Shown here: piece by piece, positions 52,640 through 61,131 of the stretch
Numbering within the stretch: the first letter of the stretch is position 1
Layout: every line of letters begins with the position of its first letter
Assembly (NCBI GenBank): GCA_964635975.1
Contig: CAZWPO010000004.1
Coordinates: 62,001-126,000, forward strand
Source: UBA5314 sp964635975
GTDB taxonomy: Bacteria; Bacillota; Syntrophomonadia; Syntrophomonadales; Syntrophomonadaceae
Direction of reading: 5' to 3'
DNA length: 64,000 bases
The notes under the pieces: generated by a model
What the model saw: the letters and a program-made list of their open reading frames with translations, nothing else
Database searches by the model: none
What the model was told of the DNA's origin: nothing
Translations under genes and position numbers: made by a program

Positions 52640-53061
52640 CCTGACGGAACCCCATCTTAAGCATTAAATTTCTATGTATTGCCGTTCTTCGCTCATTGAA
52701 GCAAGCTCATTTCTGGTAGCCTAAACACAACAATATATTGCGAATCAGAAGCACTTGAACGACCGCTTTATAGGACACAGAACCGACCCTATTTCCTCCA
52801 TGACCCGTTGTGGAGCAAGAAATGTGGGTGAGTGAGTTTCGCTTGAATATAATTATAGAGCCGAACGCGTGTTCTGGCAATGTTTATATCATTGGCCCGT
52901 CAGGACTGCAGATTATTATTCATCTACATTATTGCCCATGTGATACCGAACAATGAAAGCCAATGGAATAATAGTCCTCCCTTTCTACATTAATAGTGGC
53001 GTATACTTAATATACAAACAAGCACCGCGATGCATGTTCCAGAAGGGAGTGTCAATATACC
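52640..53061. other. 420-bp intergenic region
   Basis: Between divergent genes. AGAAGGGAG near 53041 is the ribosome-binding site of the FN3 gene. No small gene or RNA was recognised. Confidence 0.3.
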
Positions 53062-54504
53062 ATGAAAAGAATTATTGGCTTGAGCGCTGTGCTAGGACTG
53101 TTGATTCTTGCGGGCGGTTTTTTCCCTGGTAAGGTTCAGGCGGCTGTTCCGGCCCCACCCACCAACCTGACCGCCGAGGGGGACCATTACAGCTATATAA
53201 ACCTTAGATGGACAGATAACTCTAGCAACGAAACCCAATTCACCATATATCGTCATAAGGCGGGAGAATCAGGTTTTACGCCCATAGCCAATGTACCCGC
53301 CAATACCTGGAAGTACAAGGATACTGGACTCGATCCGGACACCACCTACGCATATAAGGTAAGAGCCCGCAACCGGGATGGGTATTCAACTTATAGCAAC
53401 CAGGCCGTTGCCGAAACCAGCAACCATCCAAAGCTTCGGATATTGTCACCCAACGGAGGCGAGGTATGGAGAGAGGGGGAAACCCATTACATAACCTGGA
53501 CCTGCGATGGAGAAGAAATGATAGGATTCATCGAATACATTGTCGATGATGGACCGAGCATCAGACTGGAGACTGCAATGGACATGGACCCTGGAACCTA
53601 CAGGTGGACTATACCCAACATTGACTCCGACCGGGTCAAGATTTTGGTTGCGGCCTACCCACATGATAGTGGGGCTACGGGCAGCGACTGGACGGATGGC
53701 TATATAACCATCCGTCCGCTAATCCATGCGGCGCCCTTTGGACCACCTCCCGCCCCCAGCGAGCTGCGGCTGACCGGCATGGAGACAGTCACTTTGAACT
53801 GGACAGACAATTCCATAAACGAGACCGGATTCAAAATAGAACGCCGGGAGGGCCACGGGGTATTCGGCCAGATAGCAACTGTGGGAGCCAATGCTACTAC
53901 TTACGAAGATCCCGGTCTGACCAGGGGTGTAACCTATACCTACCGGGTACGGGCTTACAATAGCGGTGGCAACTCGGACTACTCTAACGAAGCCCAGCGT
54001 GCGACCATGCTGGCCCTGGACCACGCCCCGCCCTCTAACCCGACCACCTCTGCAGATCCTTCACCAGAACCTTCAGAAGGATCGGGCCAGACGATACTGC
54101 GCTTCTATATTGATTCCGGCGAGTACTATATCAAAGGCCAGGCCGATTCCACCGCCCGATTGGTTACAATGGACACCGCGCCGGCAATTCGGGAAGGCCG
54201 CACCATACTGCCCATACGGTACGTGGCTGAACAGATCGGGGCTGACGTGGAATGGGATGATGTCTGCAGTCAGGTTACGATTAAACTAGGCACTCGTACT
54301 ATTGTCTTATGGATCAACAACGGCAAAGCTCAGGTCAACAGCGTAGAAATGGCCATCGATCCGGGCAACCCGGCAGTCACTCCAATAATCGTTCCTCCCG
54401 GCCGAACCATGCTGCCCCTGCGTTTTATAACAGAAAACCTGGGCTGCCAGGTGGACTGGAATCCAGAATTGAGAGAGGTCAAAATAACCTATCCTAAATC
54501 CTAA
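53062..54504 (+). CDS. Secreted FN3 protein with stalk domain
   Basis: A 480-residue exported protein. Signal peptide to about residue 29. FN3 domain 1 (about 31-119; LRWTDNSSNETQFTIYR, TTYAYKVRARNRDG), then a Kre9-like Ig segment (about 126-218; LSPNGGEVWREGETHYITW), FN3 domain 2 (about 226-314; LNWTDNSINETGFKIER), a Pro/Ser linker, and a copper-amine-oxidase-like stalk pair at the C-terminus (RTILPIRYVAEQIGADVEWD; RTMLPLRFITENLGCQVDW). Such combinations are wall-bound adhesins or polysaccharide binders. The second Kre9-like module resembles the repeats of the papain-like protease, which may indicate shared descent. Confidence 0.88.
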   Translation: MKRIIGLSAVLGLLILAGGFFPGKVQAAVPAPPTNLTAEGDHYSYINLRWTDNSSNETQFTIYRHKAGESGFTPIANVPANTWKYKDTGLDPDTTYAYKVRARNRDGYSTYSNQAVAETSNHPKLRILSPNGGEVWREGETHYITWTCDGEEMIGFIEYIVDDGPSIRLETAMDMDPGTYRWTIPNIDSDRVKILVAAYPHDSGATGSDWTDGYITIRPLIHAAPFGPPPAPSELRLTGMETVTLNWTDNSINETGFKIERREGHGVFGQIATVGANATTYEDPGLTRGVTYTYRVRAYNSGGNSDYSNEAQRATMLALDHAPPSNPTTSADPSPEPSEGSGQTILRFYIDSGEYYIKGQADSTARLVTMDTAPAIREGRTILPIRYVAEQIGADVEWDDVCSQVTIKLGTRTIVLWINNGKAQVNSVEMAIDPGNPAVTPIIVPPGRTMLPLRFITENLGCQVDWNPELREVKITYPKS

Positions 54505-54527
54505 ATGATTCAAACAACAGGCAAGCA

Positions 54528-54691
54528 GGCAGGGCGAGCAAAAAAGGTGAAGCACCCTTCGGGCACTAGAATCTCAGTTCGCTGCGCTCAACAAATAAGG
54601 ATGATCGAGGCGCTCGGAAAGCCCGTGACGGTCTGAAATCCTCGGCTAAGCTAGGGATTTTAGTTTGTCAAAGAAGTTGACACCCTGGCAG
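54528..54691. repeat. Palindromic element, copy C
   Basis: GGCAGGGCGAGCAAAAAAGG (54528) matches copy A at 20956 in almost every base, and TTTGTCAAAGAAGTTGACAC (54664) plus CCTGGCAG matches copy B. The two halves are separated by about 110 bp, in opposite order to copy A, as if an insertion or inversion had rearranged the element. Confidence 0.78.
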
Positions 54692-54802
54692 TCGCTCAGA
54701 TAGGCTCTACCCGGTCCTCTGTCGCATTTCCTGTCACATAACAAGAAAGCCTATAAAAACCTTCAACGGTTTTCTTAATTCAAAAGATCTGTTTTTTCAA
54801 TA

Positions 54803-55060
54803 TGGGTTTTCCCGGAACAGTGGGACTATTTATTAAAACAGTTTAAGGAACACGGACGGATTCAAGGGTTTGAATTGGACTTAAGAAGCAAATCAGGAGA
54901 TATTCGCAAAGTATCCCTTTCTGGAGATATTATTGACCTTAACGGTGAGCCCCATTTACTAAATTCTTGTAGAGATATTACTGATAATAAATTTATCGAA
55001 AAAGAAATGGCACGGTTGGACCGTCTGAATCTTATTTGAGAAATGGCAGCCAGCATCGGC
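54803..55060 (+). pseudogene. Remnant of a PAS-domain sensor kinase
   Basis: The frame gives FPEQWDYLLKQFKEHGRI, then GFELDLRSKSGDIRKVSLSG and RDITDNKFIEKEMARLDRLN, followed by LI, a TGA at 55037, and EMAASIG. In intact kinases of Clostridia this reads NLIGEMAASIGHEIRNP. The TGA lies exactly at that Gly, a single G-to-T change from GGA, and the sequence then diverges before the His motif. So the gene has a nonsense mutation and a lost kinase half. Confidence 0.7.
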
Positions 55061-55307
55061 CGATTGAGCAAATCTCACTGTTTTGAAAATACATGCAATT
55101 TTCCTCTCTCACTATTCTCCCTTTATCCCCGAACTTTGGTATTTTGCCTTCAGCACTCCCCTGCTGGGCTTTGGGTTCTGGTTCAATAACAGATACCCTT
55201 CTAAATTTTACGGTGTTTTCCTTTTAATAATCTTATTGCTATAGAGTCAAACCTTTTCTCGATATTCTGTGTATAAACAATAAGAAGCTTTTTGCAGGTA
55301 GGAAGAC

Positions 55308-55853
55308 ATGAAAATTCACGATCACTTAATTGCTAGCAGGATACTCAAAGGTGATGCCAGGGCTTTTGGGAATTTGATTGATATGTTCAAAAGCCGGGTG
55401 TTTAATTATTGCCTGCGAATGACTAATAATTATCAAGAGTCTGAGGATTTGACCCAGGAAGTGTTCCTCAAACTCTACAAAAACATGGCCAGCTACGATT
55501 GGAATAAGTCAGCTCTTTCCACCTGGATTTATTCAATAACCCGAAATACCTGTCTGAATTATGCACGTGATCAGGAGGCAAAAAAAGTTAAGACTATTGA
55601 AATATCCCAGGTTAATGCCGGTATTAGGGATGGCAATCAATACCGATTTGTTGAGGAAAGAATGCTGCTTTTTCAGGTCCTTAATAGTCTCACTCTGAAT
55701 GAAAGAGAATTAATCATTATGAAAGACTACTTGGACCTCACCTATAAGGAGATAGGGCTTATTTTAGGTTTACCCATAGGCACCGTAAAAACGCGAGTGC
55801 ATGTTATCCGGAGTCGTTTGAGGCAGATGCTGAAAGAGGGTGATATGAGGTGA
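55308..55853 (+). CDS. ECF-type RNA polymerase sigma factor
   Basis: A 181-residue sigma-70 family factor of the extracytoplasmic type. Region 2 is FGNLIDMFKSRVFNYCLRMT through EDLTQEVFLKLYKNM and STWIYSITRNTCLNYARD; region 4 is LTLNERELIIMKDYLDLTYKEIGLILGLPIGTVKTRVHVIRSRLR. The gene is first in a three-gene operon with a short membrane protein and a second membrane protein. GGTAGGAAG precedes the ATG. Target promoters are unknown. Confidence 0.92.
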   Translation: MKIHDHLIASRILKGDARAFGNLIDMFKSRVFNYCLRMTNNYQESEDLTQEVFLKLYKNMASYDWNKSALSTWIYSITRNTCLNYARDQEAKKVKTIEISQVNAGIRDGNQYRFVEERMLLFQVLNSLTLNERELIIMKDYLDLTYKEIGLILGLPIGTVKTRVHVIRSRLRQMLKEGDMR

Positions 55854-56167
55854 AAAGAAATTATGATCAGATGATGAGAGACCTGCCTCTTGAGAAATGC
55901 CCCGACCGCCTCAATGCAAAAATTATCATAGACTCGGGAAGCATGGAATGGGGTGAGTCAAGACCAGTGCCCATTGCTGCAGGTAGAATTCAATTTGCGG
56001 CAGGGTTGCATCTGTTGTTTGCGCTTTTATTTTTTATCGTTTCAGCATGGATACATTTTAACCTTACGTTATCTCCCGATTTCGGAAGAATAAGCATCAA
56101 TACTGTTGCCCTGATTGATCAGGTGTCGTGCTTCGTGCAAAATATAATTCTAGATAGGAGTGTTTAA
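55850..56167 (+). CDS. Probable anti-sigma-type membrane protein
   Basis: A 105-residue protein. GTG 55850 overlaps the sigma stop by 4 bp and follows GAGG, so it is translationally coupled. The N-terminal 45 residues are cytosolic (DLPLEKCPDRLNAKI), then a hydrophobic helix (about 47-66) and a short extracellular or second hydrophobic segment (85-103). No zinc-binding HxxxCxxC is visible, so it is a small non-zinc anti-sigma candidate judged by position. Confidence 0.6.
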   Translation: MKRNYDQMMRDLPLEKCPDRLNAKIIIDSGSMEWGESRPVPIAAGRIQFAAGLHLLFALLFFIVSAWIHFNLTLSPDFGRISINTVALIDQVSCFVQNIILDRSV

Positions 56168-56169
56168 TA

Positions 56170-56637
56170 ATGAAAAAGACAGGCATAGTGTTCCTCGCCC
56201 TGCTGTTGTTGCTCGCTGCATACGCCGTTGAAGGAGGCATGATCAAAAGTCTGCTGGTTGTGACCGCTTTAGTCCCAATAATAATTGGACCTTATTTAAG
56301 TACGCTATTTACCTATAGTCCGGCAGACATTAACAACGCTTTTTGCGATGCTTTCACAGACCGAATTGATGCCGGCAGGCAGGACGTCTATCATATTGAT
56401 TTGCTGATTATTCGCAATCTTAATTCCGCAGTTGTTTGGTGGGCTGCCACACTCTCTATGCTGGCATTAGTATTGATACTATCGACTTTAACCGATGTAA
56501 AATCTTTGGGTCCAAGCGTAGCCGCTGGAACAGTGGCTATCCTGGCGGCTTTCTTGCTTAGATCAATCCTATTTATCCCTATGGAACATTCAATTTTAAG
56601 GAAATTAGCTGTATTACAAGAGAATAACCATTATTGA
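56170..56637 (+). CDS. Membrane protein of the ECF operon
   Basis: A 155-residue protein with four hydrophobic helices (about 5-20, 26-45, 80-100, 112-132). GATAGGAGTG precedes the ATG, which lies directly after the anti-sigma candidate. No family recognised. It could help regulate or be a target of the sigma factor. Confidence 0.6.
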   Translation: MKKTGIVFLALLLLLAAYAVEGGMIKSLLVVTALVPIIIGPYLSTLFTYSPADINNAFCDAFTDRIDAGRQDVYHIDLLIIRNLNSAVVWWAATLSMLALVLILSTLTDVKSLGPSVAAGTVAILAAFLLRSILFIPMEHSILRKLAVLQENNHY

Positions 56638-56661
56638 AGATGGGGATGAAGGAGAACATGT

Positions 56662-56708
56662 GGACGGGTACCTAGTTCTCTTTAGGTGAGTGAACAAAGT
56701 ACCCGTCC
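56662..56708. repeat. GGACGGGTAC palindrome
   Basis: GGACGGGTAC (56662-56671) and GTACCCGTCC (56699-56708) pair around a loop with further partial pairing (GAACAAAGT vs. CTAGTTCTC). It lies between convergent genes, followed by CCCTGTCGCAC. It is the same family as the element at 62029. Confidence 0.75.
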
Positions 56709-56735
56709 CCTGTCGCACTTGTTTATGACTACCTT

Positions 56736-58217
56736 TTATAGGTCTACAAACTTGGTTGCAACATGCTCGCAAAAGGTTCTGTCATGTTCAACGAATATAA
56801 TAGTCGGCTGGTATTCCAGCAACAGTTCTTCGATCTGTATCCGGGATAGTACGTCGATATAATTAAGCGGTTCATCCCAGATGTAAAGATGGGCCCGCTC
56901 GCACAAACTCCTGGCAAGCAGCACCTTTTTCTTTTGACCGGCGCTGAAATCGGCCATATCCTTATCAAACTGCAGCCTTGAAAAATCCAGTTTGCGAAGA
57001 ATTGCTTTGAAAATAGTTTCATCAATTTGATAATCAGCTGCATAGCCAGTCAGGTTCCCGCGCAGTGAAGCCGTATCCTGTGCAACATAGGATATTTTGA
57101 GTTGACTCCCTATTCTGGAAGAACCGGTATAGACCAGCGGTTCGCCGCAAATTAGTTTTAATATGCTAGATTTCCCGGAGCCGTTGCGACCGCAAAGGGC
57201 AATACGATAACCCCTTTCAATAGTCAAGCTTACCCCGGTACAAGCGGGCTTATCGTCATAAAATATTGAAATATCATTAAGTTCCGCCAGCTGGCCAGTA
57301 TGATAGGCCATGGGAGATATCTTTAAGCTATCCGCTCTCTCAATATTTTTAAGCAGCTTTGACTTATCTTCAATGGCTGCCTGCTGCCTGGCCTCCATGG
57401 ACTTGGCCCGCGCCATCATTTTAGCCGCCTTGTGGCCAATATAGCCCTTGTCGCCTTTTATTCCAGATGCCTGTTTGCCGGCCTTTTTAGTCTTTTCTAT
57501 TTTATCGGACCAGTTGGAAGTACGCCTGGCTGCTTTCGTTAAATGATCGATATCCCTTTTGAGTTTGTCGTTTTCAGCCAGCTCAAAGCTGTCCTGCCTG
57601 GCTTTATTCTCCCACCAGGAAGAAAAGTTTCCTTTCTGAATCTCAATGTTGGTTTTGTTAATGGAAAGTATGTGGTCAATGCAGCCATCAAGGAAAGCCC
57701 GATCATGTGACACCAGTATAAAGCCCCGCTTCGACCTCAGATAATTGCTGACAATCTCCCGGGAATTAATATCAAGGTGATTGGTGGGCTCATCTATCAG
57801 TAAAAAGCTGTTTTCTCTTAAAAACAATACCGCAAGCAGCACTTTGGTCTGTTCGCCGTTGCTTAGAGTGGAAAAAGGGCGGTACAAAACATCTTCGGAT
57901 ACAGAAAGCAGGTTCAACTCACGCATTAGCTCCCAATGAGCATAATCAGGGCATATGTTGTCAACTACAGCTATGGTTTCCATTTCCCTTTTGGCCACCT
58001 CATAGGGAAAATATTCAAAGCTGACACTAGCGGAAATACTGCCTCTATACTCGTATTTCCCCATCAATAGATGGAGAAACGTGGTTTTTCCCCGCCCGTT
58101 CCTGCCGGTGAAGCCCAATTTCCAGTTAGTATCTATCTGAAAACTTACATTCTCAAATATATTGCCAAAGCTCCCATCATAAGCAAAAGTTAGATCGGAA
58201 ACATTTATTAGCGACAT
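56736..58217 (-). CDS. Lsa-like ABC-F ribosomal-protection ATPase
   Basis: A 493-residue ABC-F protein. Domain 1: Walker A GFTGRNGRGKTTFLHLLM, signature STLSNGEQTKVLLAV, Walker B LLIDEPTNHLDI. Domain 2: Walker A ALCGRNGSGKSSILKLI, signature FSAGQKKKVLLARSL, and YIWDEPLNYIDVLSR. The opening MSLINVSDLTFAYDGSF and the KGDKGYIGHKAAKMMARAKS linker are hallmarks of the Lsa/CplR group, which protect the ribosome from lincosamides, streptogramin A and pleuromutilins. A possible attenuator leader lies upstream. GGAGGA precedes the ATG by 8 nt. Actual resistance is inferred from similarity only. Confidence 0.85.
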   Translation of the reverse strand: MSLINVSDLTFAYDGSFGNIFENVSFQIDTNWKLGFTGRNGRGKTTFLHLLMGKYEYRGSISASVSFEYFPYEVAKREMETIAVVDNICPDYAHWELMRELNLLSVSEDVLYRPFSTLSNGEQTKVLLAVLFLRENSFLLIDEPTNHLDINSREIVSNYLRSKRGFILVSHDRAFLDGCIDHILSINKTNIEIQKGNFSSWWENKARQDSFELAENDKLKRDIDHLTKAARRTSNWSDKIEKTKKAGKQASGIKGDKGYIGHKAAKMMARAKSMEARQQAAIEDKSKLLKNIERADSLKISPMAYHTGQLAELNDISIFYDDKPACTGVSLTIERGYRIALCGRNGSGKSSILKLICGEPLVYTGSSRIGSQLKISYVAQDTASLRGNLTGYAADYQIDETIFKAILRKLDFSRLQFDKDMADFSAGQKKKVLLARSLCERAHLYIWDEPLNYIDVLSRIQIEELLLEYQPTIIFVEHDRTFCEHVATKFVDL

Positions 58218-58346
58218 AAAATAGTCCTCCTGTTAATAAATATGAGCTGCAAGAAAGCTAATCCTGCAGCCCATCAATCACAAGCCGACCTTTGTACAAG
58301 GTGGAGCTGGATTTATTTACGTAAAAACCCGGTAACTTTCTTGCAT
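58218..58346 (-). promoter_or_regulatory. Possible attenuation leader of the Lsa-like gene
   Basis: On the minus strand a nine-codon frame (58317-58346, peptide MQESYRVFT) starts with ATGCAAGAAAG. TGCAAGAAAG in it is complementary over 10 nt to CTTTCTTGCA about 90 nt downstream. That downstream segment can instead pair with nearer GCTGCAGG to form a hairpin just before the gene's ribosome-binding site. Two mutually exclusive structures around a short frame are the classic arrangement of antibiotic-sensed ABC-F leaders. However, no good ribosome-binding site precedes the small frame and the hairpin has no strong T-run. Confidence 0.4.
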
Positions 58347-58559
58347 AAGCACAACAAAATAGAGGGCATCTGCCACCATTCAATTATTTCGCCATGCCTT
58401 ATTTAATTAGCAAGAAAAGTTACGCATCTTTTAAAGCTCCAATCCTTTGCCAATACTCTCATTTTACTATATAAGCTTCAACAAGTAATAAGGATTTGTC
58501 AAATCCACCAGCCATCAGTGCCTATAGCAGGAGGAAGAGTGCTGGAATTCGCTGATGCG

Positions 58560-59108
58560 CTAGAAGGAAGCACCTCTGCGACCGAGAGGAATGATTTTCA
58601 TTAGGCATATTTCATCTCCCACCTTGATACTTTTTAATAATTCAACATCGACTTCATAACCAAACGCTTCCTCGAAAAGGACCTTGCTGTATCCGGTAGT
58701 GCATTGACACCATGCGTACGTATCCAATTTGTCCACATCGGCCAGCATCGGACAGGGGCAAAACGGGAACTGCAAATAGAGTTCCCCACCGGTGCAGAAC
58801 ATGCCGGCTGCGTTGGCCTTTTCCAGGCTCCCTAATTCCTCCATGCTGGACGTTGCTGCAACCAACTCCTTTACCAGCGCCAGTTTTTCATCCATCCCGT
58901 ATCCGCATTGACAGTTCATTCTGATCTGCTTAACAGTAGAGTGATCAAAGTGGTTTTCCAGTCTGGTCATGGCAGACTTCACCCAGGCAGCATCGTCCTC
59001 TTTCTGTGCTCCATAGACAATTCTGGTTGCGGTTTCATTATTACTTGCTGATTTTATTGCATCAAACAATACCTGCTCTTGAATTTTTCTAATCTCAAAC
59101 ATTAACAA
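58560..59108 (-). CDS. Cys-rich protein, DUF6144-like
   Basis: A 182-residue protein with a Cys-rich second half: MNCQCGYGMDEK, FCTGGELYLQFPFCPCPML and TYAWCQCTTGYSKVLFEEAFG, then VGDEICLMKIIPL. The pattern matches a small anaerobe family I associate with DUF6144; the fold resembles small ligand-binding (V4R-like) domains. Metal or cofactor binding by the Cys set is plausible. No ribosome-binding site stands out; the ATG at 59108 or at 59102 both possible. Monocistronic. Confidence 0.65.
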   Translation of the reverse strand: MLMFEIRKIQEQVLFDAIKSASNNETATRIVYGAQKEDDAAWVKSAMTRLENHFDHSTVKQIRMNCQCGYGMDEKLALVKELVAATSSMEELGSLEKANAAGMFCTGGELYLQFPFCPCPMLADVDKLDTYAWCQCTTGYSKVLFEEAFGYEVDVELLKSIKVGDEICLMKIIPLGRRGASF

Positions 59109-59491
59109 ACCTCATTTCTTTAATTTCTCAAACAAAAATTGCAAGAAAAAAACACACCAGGATAGTGTGCTGTTCAAATCAGGCATTTTCACACAGCTAA
59201 TCCACCTATCATTGGTTATTCAAATGCATAACAAACTAAGGCTATACTTCATAACCGCAGTTATTTAATGGCATTTAAAACCTAGCGATAGATTGGATCG
59301 AGCACGGGCTTAATGTCCTTTCGCTATTAAGATATATTTTATGGTACTATATTGGGCTATTTTGGTGAAGTAGTTATTGTGATTTCGGGAATACCAGTTG
59401 AGTCGAAGGAGAGTTGGAGGGAAGGATAAGTTAACTCAAGTAAGCATTAAGTTATAATTAAAATGAGTGAGAATTTGAAATGAGGTCTTGT
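59109..59491. other. 380-bp intergenic region
   Basis: A CACAC/GTGTG hairpin near 59154-59170 may end something upstream. No gene. GAGG near 59484 is the ribosome-binding site for the ArsC-like gene. Confidence 0.3.
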
Positions 59492-59830
59492 ATGAACATT
59501 CAAATATTTGGAGTTAAAAAGTGCTTTGACACTCAAAAGGCAGAGCGTTTCTTCAAGGAACGGAACATTAAATATCAATATATTGACCTCACCTTAAAAG
59601 GTCTAAGCAAAGGTGAATTAACCAGTGTAGAAAAGGCTGTCGGACTAAACAATTTGATCAACTCCAGAGTCAAGGCCTACTCTCGATTAAACCTGGACCG
59701 AATTGGCAGCAGCTCTATGCGGGCAGAGATACTCCTTAATCATCCAGAGCTATATAATACCCCAATTGTCCGCAATGGCAAGCAGGCTACTGTAGGATAT
59801 CAACCGGATGTTTGGGTTACGTGGGAATAG
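59492..59830 (+). CDS. ArsC/Spx-like thioredoxin-fold protein
   Basis: A 112-residue protein from ATG 59492 (GAGG upstream; the frame extends to 59480). Fold signatures: MNIQIFGVKKCFDTQKAERFF, YIDLTLKGLSKGEL, LINSRVKAYSRL, and TPIVRNGKQATVGYQPDVW. One Cys (in KKCFD) sits at the ArsC catalytic position; the rest of arsenate-reductase Arg/Cys set is not obvious, so it is YffB/Spx-like rather than a proven arsenate reductase. Monocistronic. Confidence 0.78.
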   Translation: MNIQIFGVKKCFDTQKAERFFKERNIKYQYIDLTLKGLSKGELTSVEKAVGLNNLINSRVKAYSRLNLDRIGSSSMRAEILLNHPELYNTPIVRNGKQATVGYQPDVWVTWE

Positions 59831-59864
59831 GTTAGCTTTTACCGAAAGGCTCGGGGACGGTTCT

Positions 59865-60215
59865 TTACCAATTCATATAGTCCTCAATCAATAGTACTAG
59901 GCTTTGAGCCCTTTTCTCGTGGTTTTGGAGAAATTGTATAAATCGGTCTGTAACATAGAACAAATCACCATCATCACTGTCAAGGTATTCCCTGGCTAGA
60001 GTCAAAGACTCTTTCAGGTTTCCCAAAACGAATTCTTTAATTATTTGCTGAACACGCTTCCTATATACAGGATAAGGGCCCGGGAGAGCAATCCGGGCCA
60101 GTCTCATCTGCAGAAGATGCAAAGTAAATACTCTGTAATTATTCTCCCGCCTACCGGGCTTGGCTATAAAACCTAAGGATTCATACAGACGCACAGTATT
60201 GGGATGAACGCGCAA
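59865..60215 (-). pseudogene. N-terminally truncated MerR-type regulator
   Basis: The frame from TTG 60215 reads RVHPNTVRLYESLGFIAKPGR followed by a coiled coil and helical body. This is a MerR helix-turn-helix starting mid-motif: the first helix (normally SIGEAAKLLG-like) is missing, and a TGA lies immediately before the TTG. Upstream minus-strand sequence reads as a different coding-like fragment (TWNEVQTFRREINQDVLNLR). So recombination or deletion has replaced the N-terminus. DNA binding is probably lost. Confidence 0.6.
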
Positions 60216-60314
60216 TCAATCGGTCGCGCAAATTCAGAACATCCTGGTTGATCTCCCGGCGGAATGTCTGAACCTCGTTCCAGGTTGCCCGGGGCCTTGC
60301 TTACAAAAATATGG

Positions 60315-60340
60315 TATAATTAATCGTGTAAATGTGATTA
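60315..60340 (+). promoter_or_regulatory. Promoter and operator of the toxin-antitoxin operon
   Basis: TGGTATAAT (extended -10, TATAAT at 60315-60320) with no strong -35, followed at once by TAATC-N10-GATTA (60321-60340). A dyad right after the -10 box suits autorepression by a ribbon-helix-helix antitoxin. Confidence 0.55.
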
Positions 60341-60361
60341 TGTGATAAAGTGGGGATGTTA

Positions 60362-60607
60362 ATGAAACGCCAGAACGTAACCCTTTCACTTCCCGAAGAT
60401 ATCCTGCGGAAAGCCAGACATATGGCTGTTGACCGCAACATGTCTTTGTCTGCTTTCCTGAGTGTAATAATACAAGAATTAGTTGCCGGAAAGGACAACT
60501 ACATCCAGGCTAGAGATGAAAGTCTACGCTTGATGGAAGAAGGATTTGATATGGGCACCTACGGGAAAGCTCTTAATAATAGAGAGGAACTGCATCATCG
60601 TGGCTAA
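60362..60607 (+). CDS. Ribbon-helix-helix antitoxin
   Basis: An 81-residue protein from ATG 60362 (GGGG 6 nt upstream; alternatives at 60350 and 60356). The N-terminal RHH is MKRQNVTLSLPEDILRKARHM through RNMSLSAFLSVIIQEL; the C-terminal half is the neutralising tail (ESLRLMEEGFDMGTYGKAL). It overlaps the toxin gene by 8 bp. It belongs to the short RHH antitoxins found with VapC toxins. Confidence 0.85.
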   Translation: MKRQNVTLSLPEDILRKARHMAVDRNMSLSAFLSVIIQELVAGKDNYIQARDESLRLMEEGFDMGTYGKALNNREELHHRG

Positions 60608-61037
60608 TGGTCATTTTGTCGACACAAACATTCTGGTCTATGCCTACGATAGTACAGCTGGGTTGAAACGCCAGAAATCTATAGATTTACTAAAGCATCT
60701 ATGGGCAGAACGGACAGGATTTCTAAGTATTCAAGTCCTTCAAGAATTCTATGTTACAGTTACACGAAAGATTAATAAACCTATTACACCTGAAAATGCG
60801 GCCCGTATTATTAAAGGTTTTGAGGCCTGGCCGATTCATTGCCCGGATATTAGAGATATTGTAGAGGCTATTCGTATTCAACAAGAGTTATCGCTTTCCT
60901 TTTGGGATGCTATGATCATATGGAGTGCTGTATGCACAGACTGCGAGGCGATATGGACAGAAGACCTTAATACCGGGCAGCGATATCAGCAGCTGGAGAT
61001 TAAATCTCCGTTCAAAGACATATCTTCCATTACCTAA
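60600..61037 (+). CDS. VapC-type PIN-domain toxin
   Basis: A 145-residue PIN ribonuclease from the GTG at 60600. Acidic residues are in place: HFVDTNILVYAYD (first Asp), VLQEFYVTVTRK (Glu), LSFWDAMIIWSA (Asp), and TEDLNTGQ (last Asp). It follows and overlaps an RHH antitoxin, the standard VapBC order. VapC toxins cleave tRNA or rRNA. GAGGAAC precedes the GTG. Function is likely intact. Confidence 0.9.
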   Translation: MANGHFVDTNILVYAYDSTAGLKRQKSIDLLKHLWAERTGFLSIQVLQEFYVTVTRKINKPITPENAARIIKGFEAWPIHCPDIRDIVEAIRIQQELSLSFWDAMIIWSAVCTDCEAIWTEDLNTGQRYQQLEIKSPFKDISSIT

Positions 61038-61131
61038 TCACTCTTTTAAATTAAGTATATACATGCATATACTACTTGCATCCAGGAAAGGTTTATGATT
61101 AAATCAAGCTCTATCACGGGGGAAGTATCAG

